Source of the DNA: an uncultured Bacteroidales bacterium
Lineage (GTDB): Bacteria > Bacteroidota > Bacteroidia > Bacteroidales > Bacteroidaceae
Direction of reading: 5' to 3'
DNA: 64,000 nucleotides
Assembly: GCA_902760315.1 (NCBI GenBank)
Contig: CACWFV010000005.1
Coordinates: 1 to 64,000, forward strand
This document shows, one piece after another, positions 57,665 through 64,000 of the stretch. The stretch's first letter is position 1, and every line of letters starts with the position of its first letter. The position numbers and the translations under genes were made by a program. The notes beneath the pieces are model-generated. The model did not search any database, was not told the origin of the DNA, and saw only the letters and a program-made list of their open reading frames with translations.

Positions 57665-59899
57665 ATGAAGAAATTATTTACTCTGATTGCTCTTCTGACA
57701 TGTTTCTTAGGAGCAAAGGCTGAGTGGGTACAAGATTACAAGATCGACTACTCCACTTACAAAGGTTTCCCGTTCTACGTGATGGGTTACGTACCTGAGT
57801 GGTATGACGGTGTCATGACCGACTTCGGTGCAAACTTTAAGTATGTAGAAGTGAAGGACGATGCTGAAGAGACCAGCGATGTTATCGTTACAACAAACAA
57901 CGGCGTTCAGTATTACAAGATTGCCCTGGATGCTCCCGGTTGGCACCAGTACTTCATTGCTGACGGTATCCCCACCGAACTTGATGGCGCTTACACCGTT
58001 AAGGCCATGGTTAAGGCTTCAGAGGCGTGCACCATCAACGTCAACATGGGTTGGGGTTGGGGCGAAGGTCAGAGTACCGGTGCTTCAGTCTCGATTGGCA
58101 CAGAATGGACGGAGGTAGAATGGGAGTACAGCGGTATTGGTGGTACTTCTTGTAATCTCGTTGCCCAGCCAGGAACATCTACCGCTACTATCGAGTGGAA
58201 GTATCTCACCGTTGGTCATAATGCTAAGGCTGCACGCCCGACCGTATGGCAGGAGTGGCTGAACAGCGACGGCCAGCCTTTCGTTCTGGAAGAGGGCAAG
58301 ACCAACGACAAGTACATGGGTAATGCTGAAACTCCTTGGGGTGATCTTGCTAACGTAAAGTACAACGATGCTGAGAAGAACTTCCTGGTTTGCGCATGGT
58401 CAAAGGAGAAGGGTCACAACATGGACGAGAATGGTGAAGCTTGGAACCCGTTCCCCGCCAGCATTGAAGAGGTTGATGGCAGCAAGGTATTCGTTTGCCA
58501 CGGTCAGCCTGCAACCACTGAGGGTGATCCTTCTGCATGGGACAACCAGTTCTGGATTCAGTCACCCCAGTCATGGAAGGAAGGCACCCAGATTAAGCTG
58601 CACTTCCGCTATAAGGCTTCTCAGCCTGCCAAGGCCGATACTCAGATCCACAAGCAGACTCCTTCAGACTACCTCCACTGGAATGCTGTTGGTGAAGTAG
58701 CTTTCACCACCGAGTGGCAGGACTTTGACAAGACCTTTACTTTCGATGCCAGCATGGCTACCGGTTGGTCAATTGCATTTAACCTGAATAAAGAGGTGAA
58801 GGATGCTGTTGACTTCTACTTCGACGATCTCTCTTGGCAGACCATGGTACTCGACGAGGGCTTCTTCGTAGCTTCTTCTAACGCAGCTAACGCTATTGAG
58901 TATGACCTCGACAATGCAACTCAGTTCGAGCAAGATCCTGATGAGGACGAGGGTGTACTGTTTGCCATCGTTGGTGAGCAGGGCAAGAAGGAAACATGGA
59001 TTAACGAAATCATGATTTCTACCATCCGTGGTAACGACCAGGCCTTCAAGGGTGCCACCATCAAGCCGACAACTGCCATTACCAGTGGTGAGTGGACTGG
59101 CTATACTGAGGCCAGCCTGGCTAAGATCAAGCTCCCCGGAGCAGGTGTATGGAAGATTCAGCTGGATCCCAACACGAAGGAGATTTGCTTCACTCAGCTT
59201 GAAGGTGAGGCTGCTGCCGAGCCTATCGACGTTGTGACCAACAAGACCGAGGTTGTCGTTCATGGCCAGGAGCGTGACTGGAAGCCTGCTAAGGATGATG
59301 CAGGTACTCCTCAGGACGGAGAAGAGGGCGTTGGCACTGGCCAGCCTTGGGACAACCAGTTCTTCTTTGTTGCAAACCGCGTTCTGGAACCTGGTGAGGT
59401 TACTCATCTGAAGTTCTCTTATAAGGCATCTAAGGTTGCTACGTCTTCTACTCAGACTCACGGAACTCCCGGCGCTTATATCCATTGGGCTGCTATTGGT
59501 AATGTGAACTTCACAGAGGAATGGCAGACTTTCGATCAAGACTTCACAGTTCCTAATGAGGCAGCTGGTAAGAACGCACAGTCTATCGCCTTCAACTTGG
59601 CTGAGATTAAGGCTGCTTGCGACTACTACATCAAGGACGTTCAGTGGTATCTGAAGGACGAGACGCTTGAGGAAGGTAAGACCTATGAGAACCTGATTGA
59701 CGCTACCGGCGCGAAGAACTTCTACGTGAAGGAAGGCGCAGGCACCAATCCTCACGAGTTCGAAGGTAGCACAGGCATCACCAACATCGAGAAGAACGTC
59801 AAGACCTCTTCTGCTATCTACAACATCGCCGGCCAGCGCGTCTCTAAGGACTTCAAGGGCCTCGTTGTCAAGGACGGTAAGAAGATGCTGAACAAGTAA
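57665..59899 (+). CDS. secreted multi-CBM-like protein without catalytic domain
   Basis: A 744-aa protein with a signal peptide (cleavage after LGAKA). It has three beta-sandwich segments: residues about 20-195 (GWHQYFIADGIPTELDGAYTV), and two related modules about 195-395 and 515-670 that share WDNQF...FxYKAS and the (L/I)HW.A.G.V.F(T)TEEW-type block. A different domain lies between them (about 400-515). No glycoside hydrolase motif is seen. The end (AIYNIAGQRVSKDFKGLVVKDGKKMLNK in sense) is a sorting-tail pattern. Likely a secreted or surface glycan-binding protein of the PUL. Confidence 0.78.
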   Translation: MKKLFTLIALLTCFLGAKAEWVQDYKIDYSTYKGFPFYVMGYVPEWYDGVMTDFGANFKYVEVKDDAEETSDVIVTTNNGVQYYKIALDAPGWHQYFIADGIPTELDGAYTVKAMVKASEACTINVNMGWGWGEGQSTGASVSIGTEWTEVEWEYSGIGGTSCNLVAQPGTSTATIEWKYLTVGHNAKAARPTVWQEWLNSDGQPFVLEEGKTNDKYMGNAETPWGDLANVKYNDAEKNFLVCAWSKEKGHNMDENGEAWNPFPASIEEVDGSKVFVCHGQPATTEGDPSAWDNQFWIQSPQSWKEGTQIKLHFRYKASQPAKADTQIHKQTPSDYLHWNAVGEVAFTTEWQDFDKTFTFDASMATGWSIAFNLNKEVKDAVDFYFDDLSWQTMVLDEGFFVASSNAANAIEYDLDNATQFEQDPDEDEGVLFAIVGEQGKKETWINEIMISTIRGNDQAFKGATIKPTTAITSGEWTGYTEASLAKIKLPGAGVWKIQLDPNTKEICFTQLEGEAAAEPIDVVTNKTEVVVHGQERDWKPAKDDAGTPQDGEEGVGTGQPWDNQFFFVANRVLEPGEVTHLKFSYKASKVATSSTQTHGTPGAYIHWAAIGNVNFTEEWQTFDQDFTVPNEAAGKNAQSIAFNLAEIKAACDYYIKDVQWYLKDETLEEGKTYENLIDATGAKNFYVKEGAGTNPHEFEGSTGITNIEKNVKTSSAIYNIAGQRVSKDFKGLVVKDGKKMLNK

Positions 59900-59940
59900 C
59901 CGATTATCGGAACAGTTTTCCCGCTCCGTTTGCGAGTAGC

Positions 59941-60028
59941 GGGACTTTTCTCCCACGGCTTGGGATTTTTCTCCCAGGCCGTGGGATTTTTTTCCCACTG
60001 CTTGGGACATTTCTCCCACGCCTTGGGA
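59941..60028. repeat. 21-bp imperfect tandem repeat x4
   Basis: GGGA marks occur at 59941, 59962, 59983, 60004 and 60025, exactly every 21 bp. Units resemble GGGATTTTTCTCCCAnGnCnT. The minus strand would read EKSQAVG-like heptads but has no convincing gene. Confidence 0.85.
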
Positions 60029-60046
60029 GTCACATAGAATAATGTT

Positions 60047-60069
60047 CGCGCGCGTGCGCGCGTCGCGCG
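60047..60069. repeat. alternating CG tract
   Basis: Almost pure alternating C/G (CGCGCGCGTGCGCGCGTCGC...), a candidate for Z-DNA formation. It lies just upstream of the long inverted repeat. Confidence 0.75.
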
Positions 60070-60074
60070 AGAGG

Positions 60075-60286
60075 TTTTCAAAAAAATGCTTTCACCTTTC
60101 ACAACCCCCTGTAAATAGGGCTTTGGCGCCCATTTTTGCTCAAAAATGCTTCCACATTGCTTTCACAAGGTGTGACGGCGGTGTGAAAGGAAAGTGGAAC
60201 GTTCTGGCACAGGTTTCACCCGCGCAACCCCTGTCTGCACTGGGTTTCCCGCTGCTTTGTGAAAGGTGAAAGCATTTTTTTGAAAA
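60075..60286. mobile_element. 212-bp element with perfect 30-bp inverted ends (MITE-like)
   Basis: 60075-60104 and 60257-60286 are perfect inverted repeats of 30 bp (arm: TTTTCAAAAAAATGCTTTCA then CCTTTCACAA). The 152-bp interior has no gene. It contains further TGCTTTCAC-like copies and short GC hairpins. No target-site duplication could be defined. Alternatively it is a very long stem acting between two PUL genes. Confidence 0.6.
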
Positions 60287-60332
60287 ACTATTTTTTGTTG
60301 TTTCTGAGAGATCATGATGTAATGTCCACTGT

Positions 60333-60360
60333 TGATACATCAGAGAAACTTTGTGTGACA
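60333..60360 (+). promoter_or_regulatory. candidate regulator operator (TGATACA-N14-TGTGACA)
   Basis: Boxes 21 bp apart start-to-start; the second ends 31 bp before TACCTTTG at 60392. The first box and its flank (TGATACATCAGAGAAAC) match 63890-63906 with one mismatch in 17. Confidence 0.75.
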
Positions 60361-60391
60361 TCAAGTCGCCGCGTATATGGTCACTTTTTTT

Positions 60392-60399
60392 TACCTTTG
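60392..60399 (+). promoter_or_regulatory. -7 element (TACCTTTG) for the GH43 gene
   Basis: TAnnTTTG match 30 bp before the ATG at 60430, without a -33 box. It shows that GH43 has its own regulated promoter. Confidence 0.65.
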
Positions 60400-60429
60400 C
60401 AGCTGGAAACAATCAATCTATTGACAAAT

Positions 60430-62178
60430 ATGTACAAGAAACTATTATTGAGCGTGGCCGTCATGACGGCCTGCTTACCCATGAAGGCACAGACACCCGC
60501 TGCCGGCTACAAGGAGAGCGGCAACAACAACCCCATCAGCGCCAACGTGTTCTGTGCCGACCCGACGGCACTGGAGTACAACGGCCGCCTGTATGTCTAT
60601 GGCTCCAACGACCATCAGGAGTTTCTGGCCAACGGCAAGAAGGGCGACAATACCTATGGCAACATCAAGTCCATCGTCGTCTTCTCCACCGACGACATGG
60701 TCAACTGGACCTTCCATGGCACCATCGACACCAAGAAGATTTGTTCAGGTTGGGTGAAGAATCCCTGGTATCAAAGCTATGGCGTCTCCTGGGCGCCTTC
60801 AGTTACGTGGCGCACCAATAGTCGCACTCATAAAGACGAGTTTTTCCTGTATTTTTGCAACAGTAGCCATGGCGTTGGCGTGTTGAAAGCCTATTCGCCC
60901 GTCGGCCCCTGGATGTCGCCTCTCGACAAGTTGATGATTCACTATGACTCGCCAGGGGCTTTCCCCATGGGAACTTCTGCCAACTTTGACCCTGGTGTTG
61001 TTGTTGACGAAAACGGTACAGGCTGGATAGCCTTTGGCGGACTGAACGACAATGGTGCCCTGCTGCCCGACAATGCCCGTATTGCTAAGCTCAATTCCAC
61101 CATGACCGGTCTCGACGGTGCGGCAGTCCGCATTCCTGCACCCTATCATTTCGAGGCCAACGAACTCAATGTCATCAACGGCAAGTTTGCCTTTACCTAT
61201 TGCTCGCACTGGTCGCGCAACCAGGCAGACTGGAATACCTACAAGTTAGAGCATAACATATCGTCAGCCATGCCCGGTGGCGGCACCATGTGCTACATGG
61301 TCAGCGACACGCCGATGGACCCCGATTCGTGGGTGTATAGAGACTACTATGGCCCAGGTGTTGCTGGCAACAACCACTCCCATCTGCAAAAGTTCCAAGG
61401 TAAGTATTACCACATCTACCACGACCACGGCAGCATCTTGCTGGATGCTATGAAGAAGGGTGGCGCCGTAGATGCCAGTGCCGGCGACTATCGCTCCATC
61501 TGCGTAAACAAGGCCACCGTCAATGAGGCGACCGCCACCATTAGTCCCGTTACCCTCAGCCATGCTGGTGTCACACAGATTAAGAACCTTGACCCTTATG
61601 CCCTGCAGCAAGCCGAGACCATGGCCAGTTGTGGCGGCGTAGATTACGAAGATTTTACCAACATCACCAAGAAAACCCAGGTGAGCACGCTGGGCAACGA
61701 AGCTTCAGAGAACCTGCAGGTGAAGATGAAGGCTGATTCATGGATTAATGTGCGTAAAGTAGGTTTCGGCACCAATGGTGCCACCAAATTCACGTTATAC
61801 GCGAAGGGAACCGGCAAGATGGACATCCGCACTGGTCTCTCCCGTCGTAACACCGTGGCCTCCATCGAGTTCTCGTCAACCGACCTGCAGGAACACACGG
61901 TCGCCATTCCCGAAGGCAAGCTGCAGGGCGTCAAGAACAACCTGTACCTGGTTGTTACCGAGGGCGACGACGTCTATGTGGATGCCTGGCAGTTTACGGA
62001 GAAAGGTGCCACCGGCATTAGCAACATCACAGCCAGCGGACGACTCAGTCAGCAGTGTTACGACCTCTCCGGTCGTAAGCTGACGAGTGCTGGTGGTCAT
62101 CGCGGCCTCGTCATCGAACAGTATATCGACGAGGACGGCGTCAAGCATAGCCGCAAGGTATTCGCAAGTAAAGAGTAA
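60430..62178 (+). CDS. GH43-family arabinofuranosidase/xylosidase with CBM6-like domain
   Basis: A 582-aa secreted glycosidase. Signal peptide ends near PMKA-QT; the start is at 60430 (MYKKLLLSV) because the longer frame crosses the promoter. The five-bladed propeller shows the GH43 catalytic set: Asp base in FCADPTAL, Asp in NFDPGVVVDENG, and Glu acid in FEANELNV. A beta-sandwich resembling CBM6 follows (about 400-515; LQQAETMASCGGVDYEDF, KFTLYAKGTGKMDIR). The C-terminus (CYDLSGRKLTS...GLVIEQYIDEDGVKHSRKVF) is a sorting-like tail. It would remove arabinose or xylose side chains from xylan outside the cell or in the periplasm. Confidence 0.9.
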   Translation: MYKKLLLSVAVMTACLPMKAQTPAAGYKESGNNNPISANVFCADPTALEYNGRLYVYGSNDHQEFLANGKKGDNTYGNIKSIVVFSTDDMVNWTFHGTIDTKKICSGWVKNPWYQSYGVSWAPSVTWRTNSRTHKDEFFLYFCNSSHGVGVLKAYSPVGPWMSPLDKLMIHYDSPGAFPMGTSANFDPGVVVDENGTGWIAFGGLNDNGALLPDNARIAKLNSTMTGLDGAAVRIPAPYHFEANELNVINGKFAFTYCSHWSRNQADWNTYKLEHNISSAMPGGGTMCYMVSDTPMDPDSWVYRDYYGPGVAGNNHSHLQKFQGKYYHIYHDHGSILLDAMKKGGAVDASAGDYRSICVNKATVNEATATISPVTLSHAGVTQIKNLDPYALQQAETMASCGGVDYEDFTNITKKTQVSTLGNEASENLQVKMKADSWINVRKVGFGTNGATKFTLYAKGTGKMDIRTGLSRRNTVASIEFSSTDLQEHTVAIPEGKLQGVKNNLYLVVTEGDDVYVDAWQFTEKGATGISNITASGRLSQQCYDLSGRKLTSAGGHRGLVIEQYIDEDGVKHSRKVFASKE

Positions 62179-62203
62179 AAGGTATAGTTATTCAGGATAC
62201 GTC

Positions 62204-62238
62204 AAACCCCAAAAGTCAATCAGCGGCTTTTGGGGTTT
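62204..62238. terminator. bidirectional terminator between GH43 and GH30
   Basis: Perfect 12-bp stem AAACCCCAAAAG/CTTTTGGGGTTT with an 11-nt loop. A/T-rich tails on both sides suit the two convergent genes. Confidence 0.85.
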
Positions 62239-62269
62239 GTTGTTGATAGACTGAGATGTCAGCTTCGCG

Positions 62270-63775
62270 TCACATGATAACCTTGCGTGAGTGGCCACTG
62301 GCGCTGCGCTCAATGCACAGTCCGTGAGGTTCTGTCAGCAGTCGTCCTTGCAGGTCGTAGTAGCTCTTGGGTGCATCGTCGTCCTCGTCGGTCTGTTTTA
62401 CGTTGGCAATGGCTGTGCTGTTACGGTCAATCATAAAGATATAGGTGCTCAGACTACGAGCCGGCAGTTCGGTGACAAACTCATTGGTCGACTCTGGAAT
62501 GTCCAGCGTCTGCTGTTGGCAGAGCTTATCAGGCTCGTTGCCGGTAGACAATACCAGTTCGCCGCTCTTTACGTGGTAAGGCAGCTTGATGGTCATGGGG
62601 CGCGTAGTCTCTGCGGTGTCGATAGCCATGACGATGAGCGAGTCGCCTTTGATGTAGGCCGAAAACTCCAGAGCGTCACCCTCTCCGCTGGTCTTGTCCT
62701 TCGAGGTTGTCAGACGGGTAGAGCCAGTGACGTGCTTGGAGAAGTGAGACATCACGAAAGCACGAGGCAGTAGTTCGTCCTTCTTGTTGCCGGGGCCATA
62801 CTTCGTCTCACCCGTTCCGCAGAATGCCCAGTGAGCGCGCAGATACCAGTAGATATAGCCCGTGCAGCCGGATAGCATGCACTCGTTCAGCTCCTCGGCG
62901 AATATCAGGTTCTCGTGCCATGTCGGCAGTCGGTCACCGATGTTGTCGGTCACTGAGTGCTCCGTCATCCATACCTCCTTGCCATACTTGGTAGGCAGCA
63001 CGGCAGCCGGTTTCATGTACTGCAGAGGAGCGTGACCGTAGAGGTGGCCTGCGATGATGTCCACCTGTTCGCGACACGTCTCATCCTGCATGAGCGGGTC
63101 GGTGTAGTTCTGTGTGAAGCCCAACGGTTCACCGCTAATCAGGCGTACGCCGGGATGGTTCTCGCGGTCCAGCATCCAGGCATGGTTCTTGACCAGTTTC
63201 ACCAGGTCCTGCGGGTCGTAGAGACAGCCTGAGTAGTTGACCCACCAGTCGGGCTCGTTCTGAATGGACACAGCGTCCATCTCGACACCATGGCTTTTCA
63301 TCCAGTCCAGGAATGTGTTCAGCCAGGGGAAGAACTTGTCGTAGCAGTCCTCGCGCAGCTTGCCGCGCTGGTTGCCCTGGTCGTCGGAATTGCCGCCCTG
63401 TGCTGTGCCGTTGGTCTTGTACTCTCCGGGAGGCGACCATGGCGTACCAAACACGATGCCGCCACGGTTCTTTACCAGTTGTGCTGATGGCAGCGAACCA
63501 TTCCAGTCGTAGTCGCCCCAGTTGTCACCCGTAAAGCTGGGCGAGATTTCCATACGCAGGATGTTCAACCCGATTTTAGAGCGCTTGCCATACAACCTGT
63601 TTACACAAAGGTTGTCGGTGCCAAAGGGTTTCATGGCACCATCGCAACAAGCGCCGCCAAAACCAGAGATGGTCTGTCTACGGACATCGTTCACTGTCAG
63701 GCTGTATCGAGGCTTGGCCGCCTGCGTGGCAGTCACTCCCAACAGTACGATGAGTGAAAAAATAATCTTTTTCAT
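62270..63775 (-). CDS. GH30-family xylanase/glucuronoxylanase
   Basis: A 501-aa secreted glycosidase of clan A. Signal peptide ends near TQAA-KP. The (beta/alpha)8 barrel begins QTISGFGGACCDGAMKPF; the acid/base Glu is in AVSIQNEPDWW and the nucleophile Glu in EVWMTEHSV, both intact. A C-terminal beta-sandwich, as in GH30 enzymes, covers about 380-450. The very end (YYDLQGRLLTEPHGLCIERSASGHSRKVIM in sense) is the same kind of sorting tail as in GH43. It probably cuts the xylan backbone; the subfamily cannot be set by eye. Confidence 0.9.
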   Translation of the reverse strand: MKKIIFSLIVLLGVTATQAAKPRYSLTVNDVRRQTISGFGGACCDGAMKPFGTDNLCVNRLYGKRSKIGLNILRMEISPSFTGDNWGDYDWNGSLPSAQLVKNRGGIVFGTPWSPPGEYKTNGTAQGGNSDDQGNQRGKLREDCYDKFFPWLNTFLDWMKSHGVEMDAVSIQNEPDWWVNYSGCLYDPQDLVKLVKNHAWMLDRENHPGVRLISGEPLGFTQNYTDPLMQDETCREQVDIIAGHLYGHAPLQYMKPAAVLPTKYGKEVWMTEHSVTDNIGDRLPTWHENLIFAEELNECMLSGCTGYIYWYLRAHWAFCGTGETKYGPGNKKDELLPRAFVMSHFSKHVTGSTRLTTSKDKTSGEGDALEFSAYIKGDSLIVMAIDTAETTRPMTIKLPYHVKSGELVLSTGNEPDKLCQQQTLDIPESTNEFVTELPARSLSTYIFMIDRNSTAIANVKQTDEDDDAPKSYYDLQGRLLTEPHGLCIERSASGHSRKVIM

Positions 63776-63832
63776 GATTGTTAGTTAGTTGATGATATGT
63801 TAGTGTAAAATCTACACAGTTTTCTTTGCTTG

Positions 63833-63840
63833 CAAAGTTA
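63833..63840 (-). promoter_or_regulatory. -7 element (TAACTTTG) for GH30
   Basis: Minus-strand TAnnTTTG match 57 bp before the ATG at 63775. The 21-bp operator seen elsewhere is not clear in this orientation. Confidence 0.55.
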
Positions 63841-63889
63841 CGAAAAATTAAAATAGATGTCTATATTTCTTGCGGTTCTTTTTGTTCGC

Positions 63890-63917
63890 TGATACATAAG
63901 AGAAACAAAATGCAACA
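63890..63917 (+). promoter_or_regulatory. candidate regulator operator (TGATACA-N14-TGCAACA)
   Basis: Boxes 21 bp apart start-to-start; the second ends 30 bp before TATCTTTG at 63948. Third instance of the pattern at 44424 and 60333. Confidence 0.75.
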
Positions 63918-63947
63918 TTTCATGGTGGCTTTTGCCGATAATCTTCG

Positions 63948-63955
63948 TATCTTTG
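63948..63955 (+). promoter_or_regulatory. -7 element (TATCTTTG) for the next PUL gene
   Basis: TAnnTTTG match 41 bp before an ATG at 63997. Together with the operator it predicts that the PUL continues past the window. Confidence 0.65.
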
Positions 63956-63996
63956 CAACGTAATAACAACTAACAACCAATCAACGACTAACAACG

Positions 63997-64000
63997 ATGA
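63997..64000 (+). CDS. start of a gene running off the window
   Basis: ATG at 63997 follows the operator and -7 element. Only the first four bases are present, so the product cannot be named. A further glycan-degradation gene is expected from the operator. Confidence 0.4.

Noticed and set aside
58769..60019. 416-codon minus-strand frame covering the CBM gene's 3' half and the 21-bp array
   Set aside because: Its N-terminus is only array-encoded heptads (EKSQAVG type) and the rest is antisense to a clear secreted protein.
63833..63917. Regulator operator also serving GH30 on the minus strand
   Set aside because: Read from the GH30 promoter, no pair of TGNNACA boxes falls at the 30-bp distance. 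Divergent control from the 63890 site remains possible but is not supported by spacing.

Overview
The window reads as chromosomal DNA of a gut- or rumen-type Bacteroidota, most likely Prevotella or a close relative. The signs are the TAnnTTTG -7 promoter elements with little Shine-Dalgarno signal, SusC/SusD pairs, a one-protein hybrid two-component regulator, lipoboxes, a PorE-like lipoprotein of the type IX secretion system (T9SS), and secreted proteins with short C-terminal tails of T9SS type. The genus is inferred from family content.

Layout. 1-1000: a toxin-antitoxin pair between two 100-bp direct repeats, one of which supplies the C-terminus of ispH. 900-9300: housekeeping genes (ispH, thyA, an RsmF-type rRNA methyltransferase), an ECF sigma operon (GIN-domain lipoprotein, membrane protein, PspC, sigma, probable anti-sigma), a porE-like gene and a LOG-family gene. 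9400-14700: an AT-richer accessory block with a TPR protein, a 569-aa unknown protein (563 aa from the chosen start), a polyvalent-kinase-like protein between 80-bp repeats, and a membrane TPR/HTH protein. 14600-23000: a radical SAM activase coupled to a Cys-rich TonB protein, a broken LOG copy, hemolysin III, a CoA-transferase followed by two kinase-like sensors without ATPase domains, and a TPR/AraC regulator. 23000-32400: a frameshifted gltS, then two large secreted proteins and a 67-aa peptide. 32500-40100: cysS with an apparent internal deletion, a lone sufB, tRNA-Leu(CAA), manC, a GT4 glycosyltransferase and a helix-hairpin-helix outer-membrane protein.

40071-64000 is a polysaccharide utilization locus (PUL), probably for xylan. 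A divergent hybrid two-component regulator faces susC-susD-susC-susD-susE, a GH10-fold lipoprotein, a multi-CBM protein, GH43 and GH30. The order matches the xusA-E cluster known from Prevotella. Nutrient oligosaccharides would be bound by the SusD/SusE/GH10-like lipoproteins, imported by the two SusC porins, and generated by the secreted GH43 and GH30 enzymes.

Strongest observations. (1) A 21-bp-period direct repeat, TGNNACA-N14-TGNNACA, lies 30-31 bp upstream of three PUL -7 elements and is a good candidate operator for the regulator. (2) The GH10-fold lipoprotein has lost its nucleophile and most -1 subsite motifs, so it looks like an enzyme turned into a binding protein. (3) cysS lacks about 34 nt coding for the GMYVCGP zinc-ligand region. 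(4) Heptanucleotide arrays sit in several stop-to-start gaps. (5) Short repeats are translated in frame inside housekeeping proteins.
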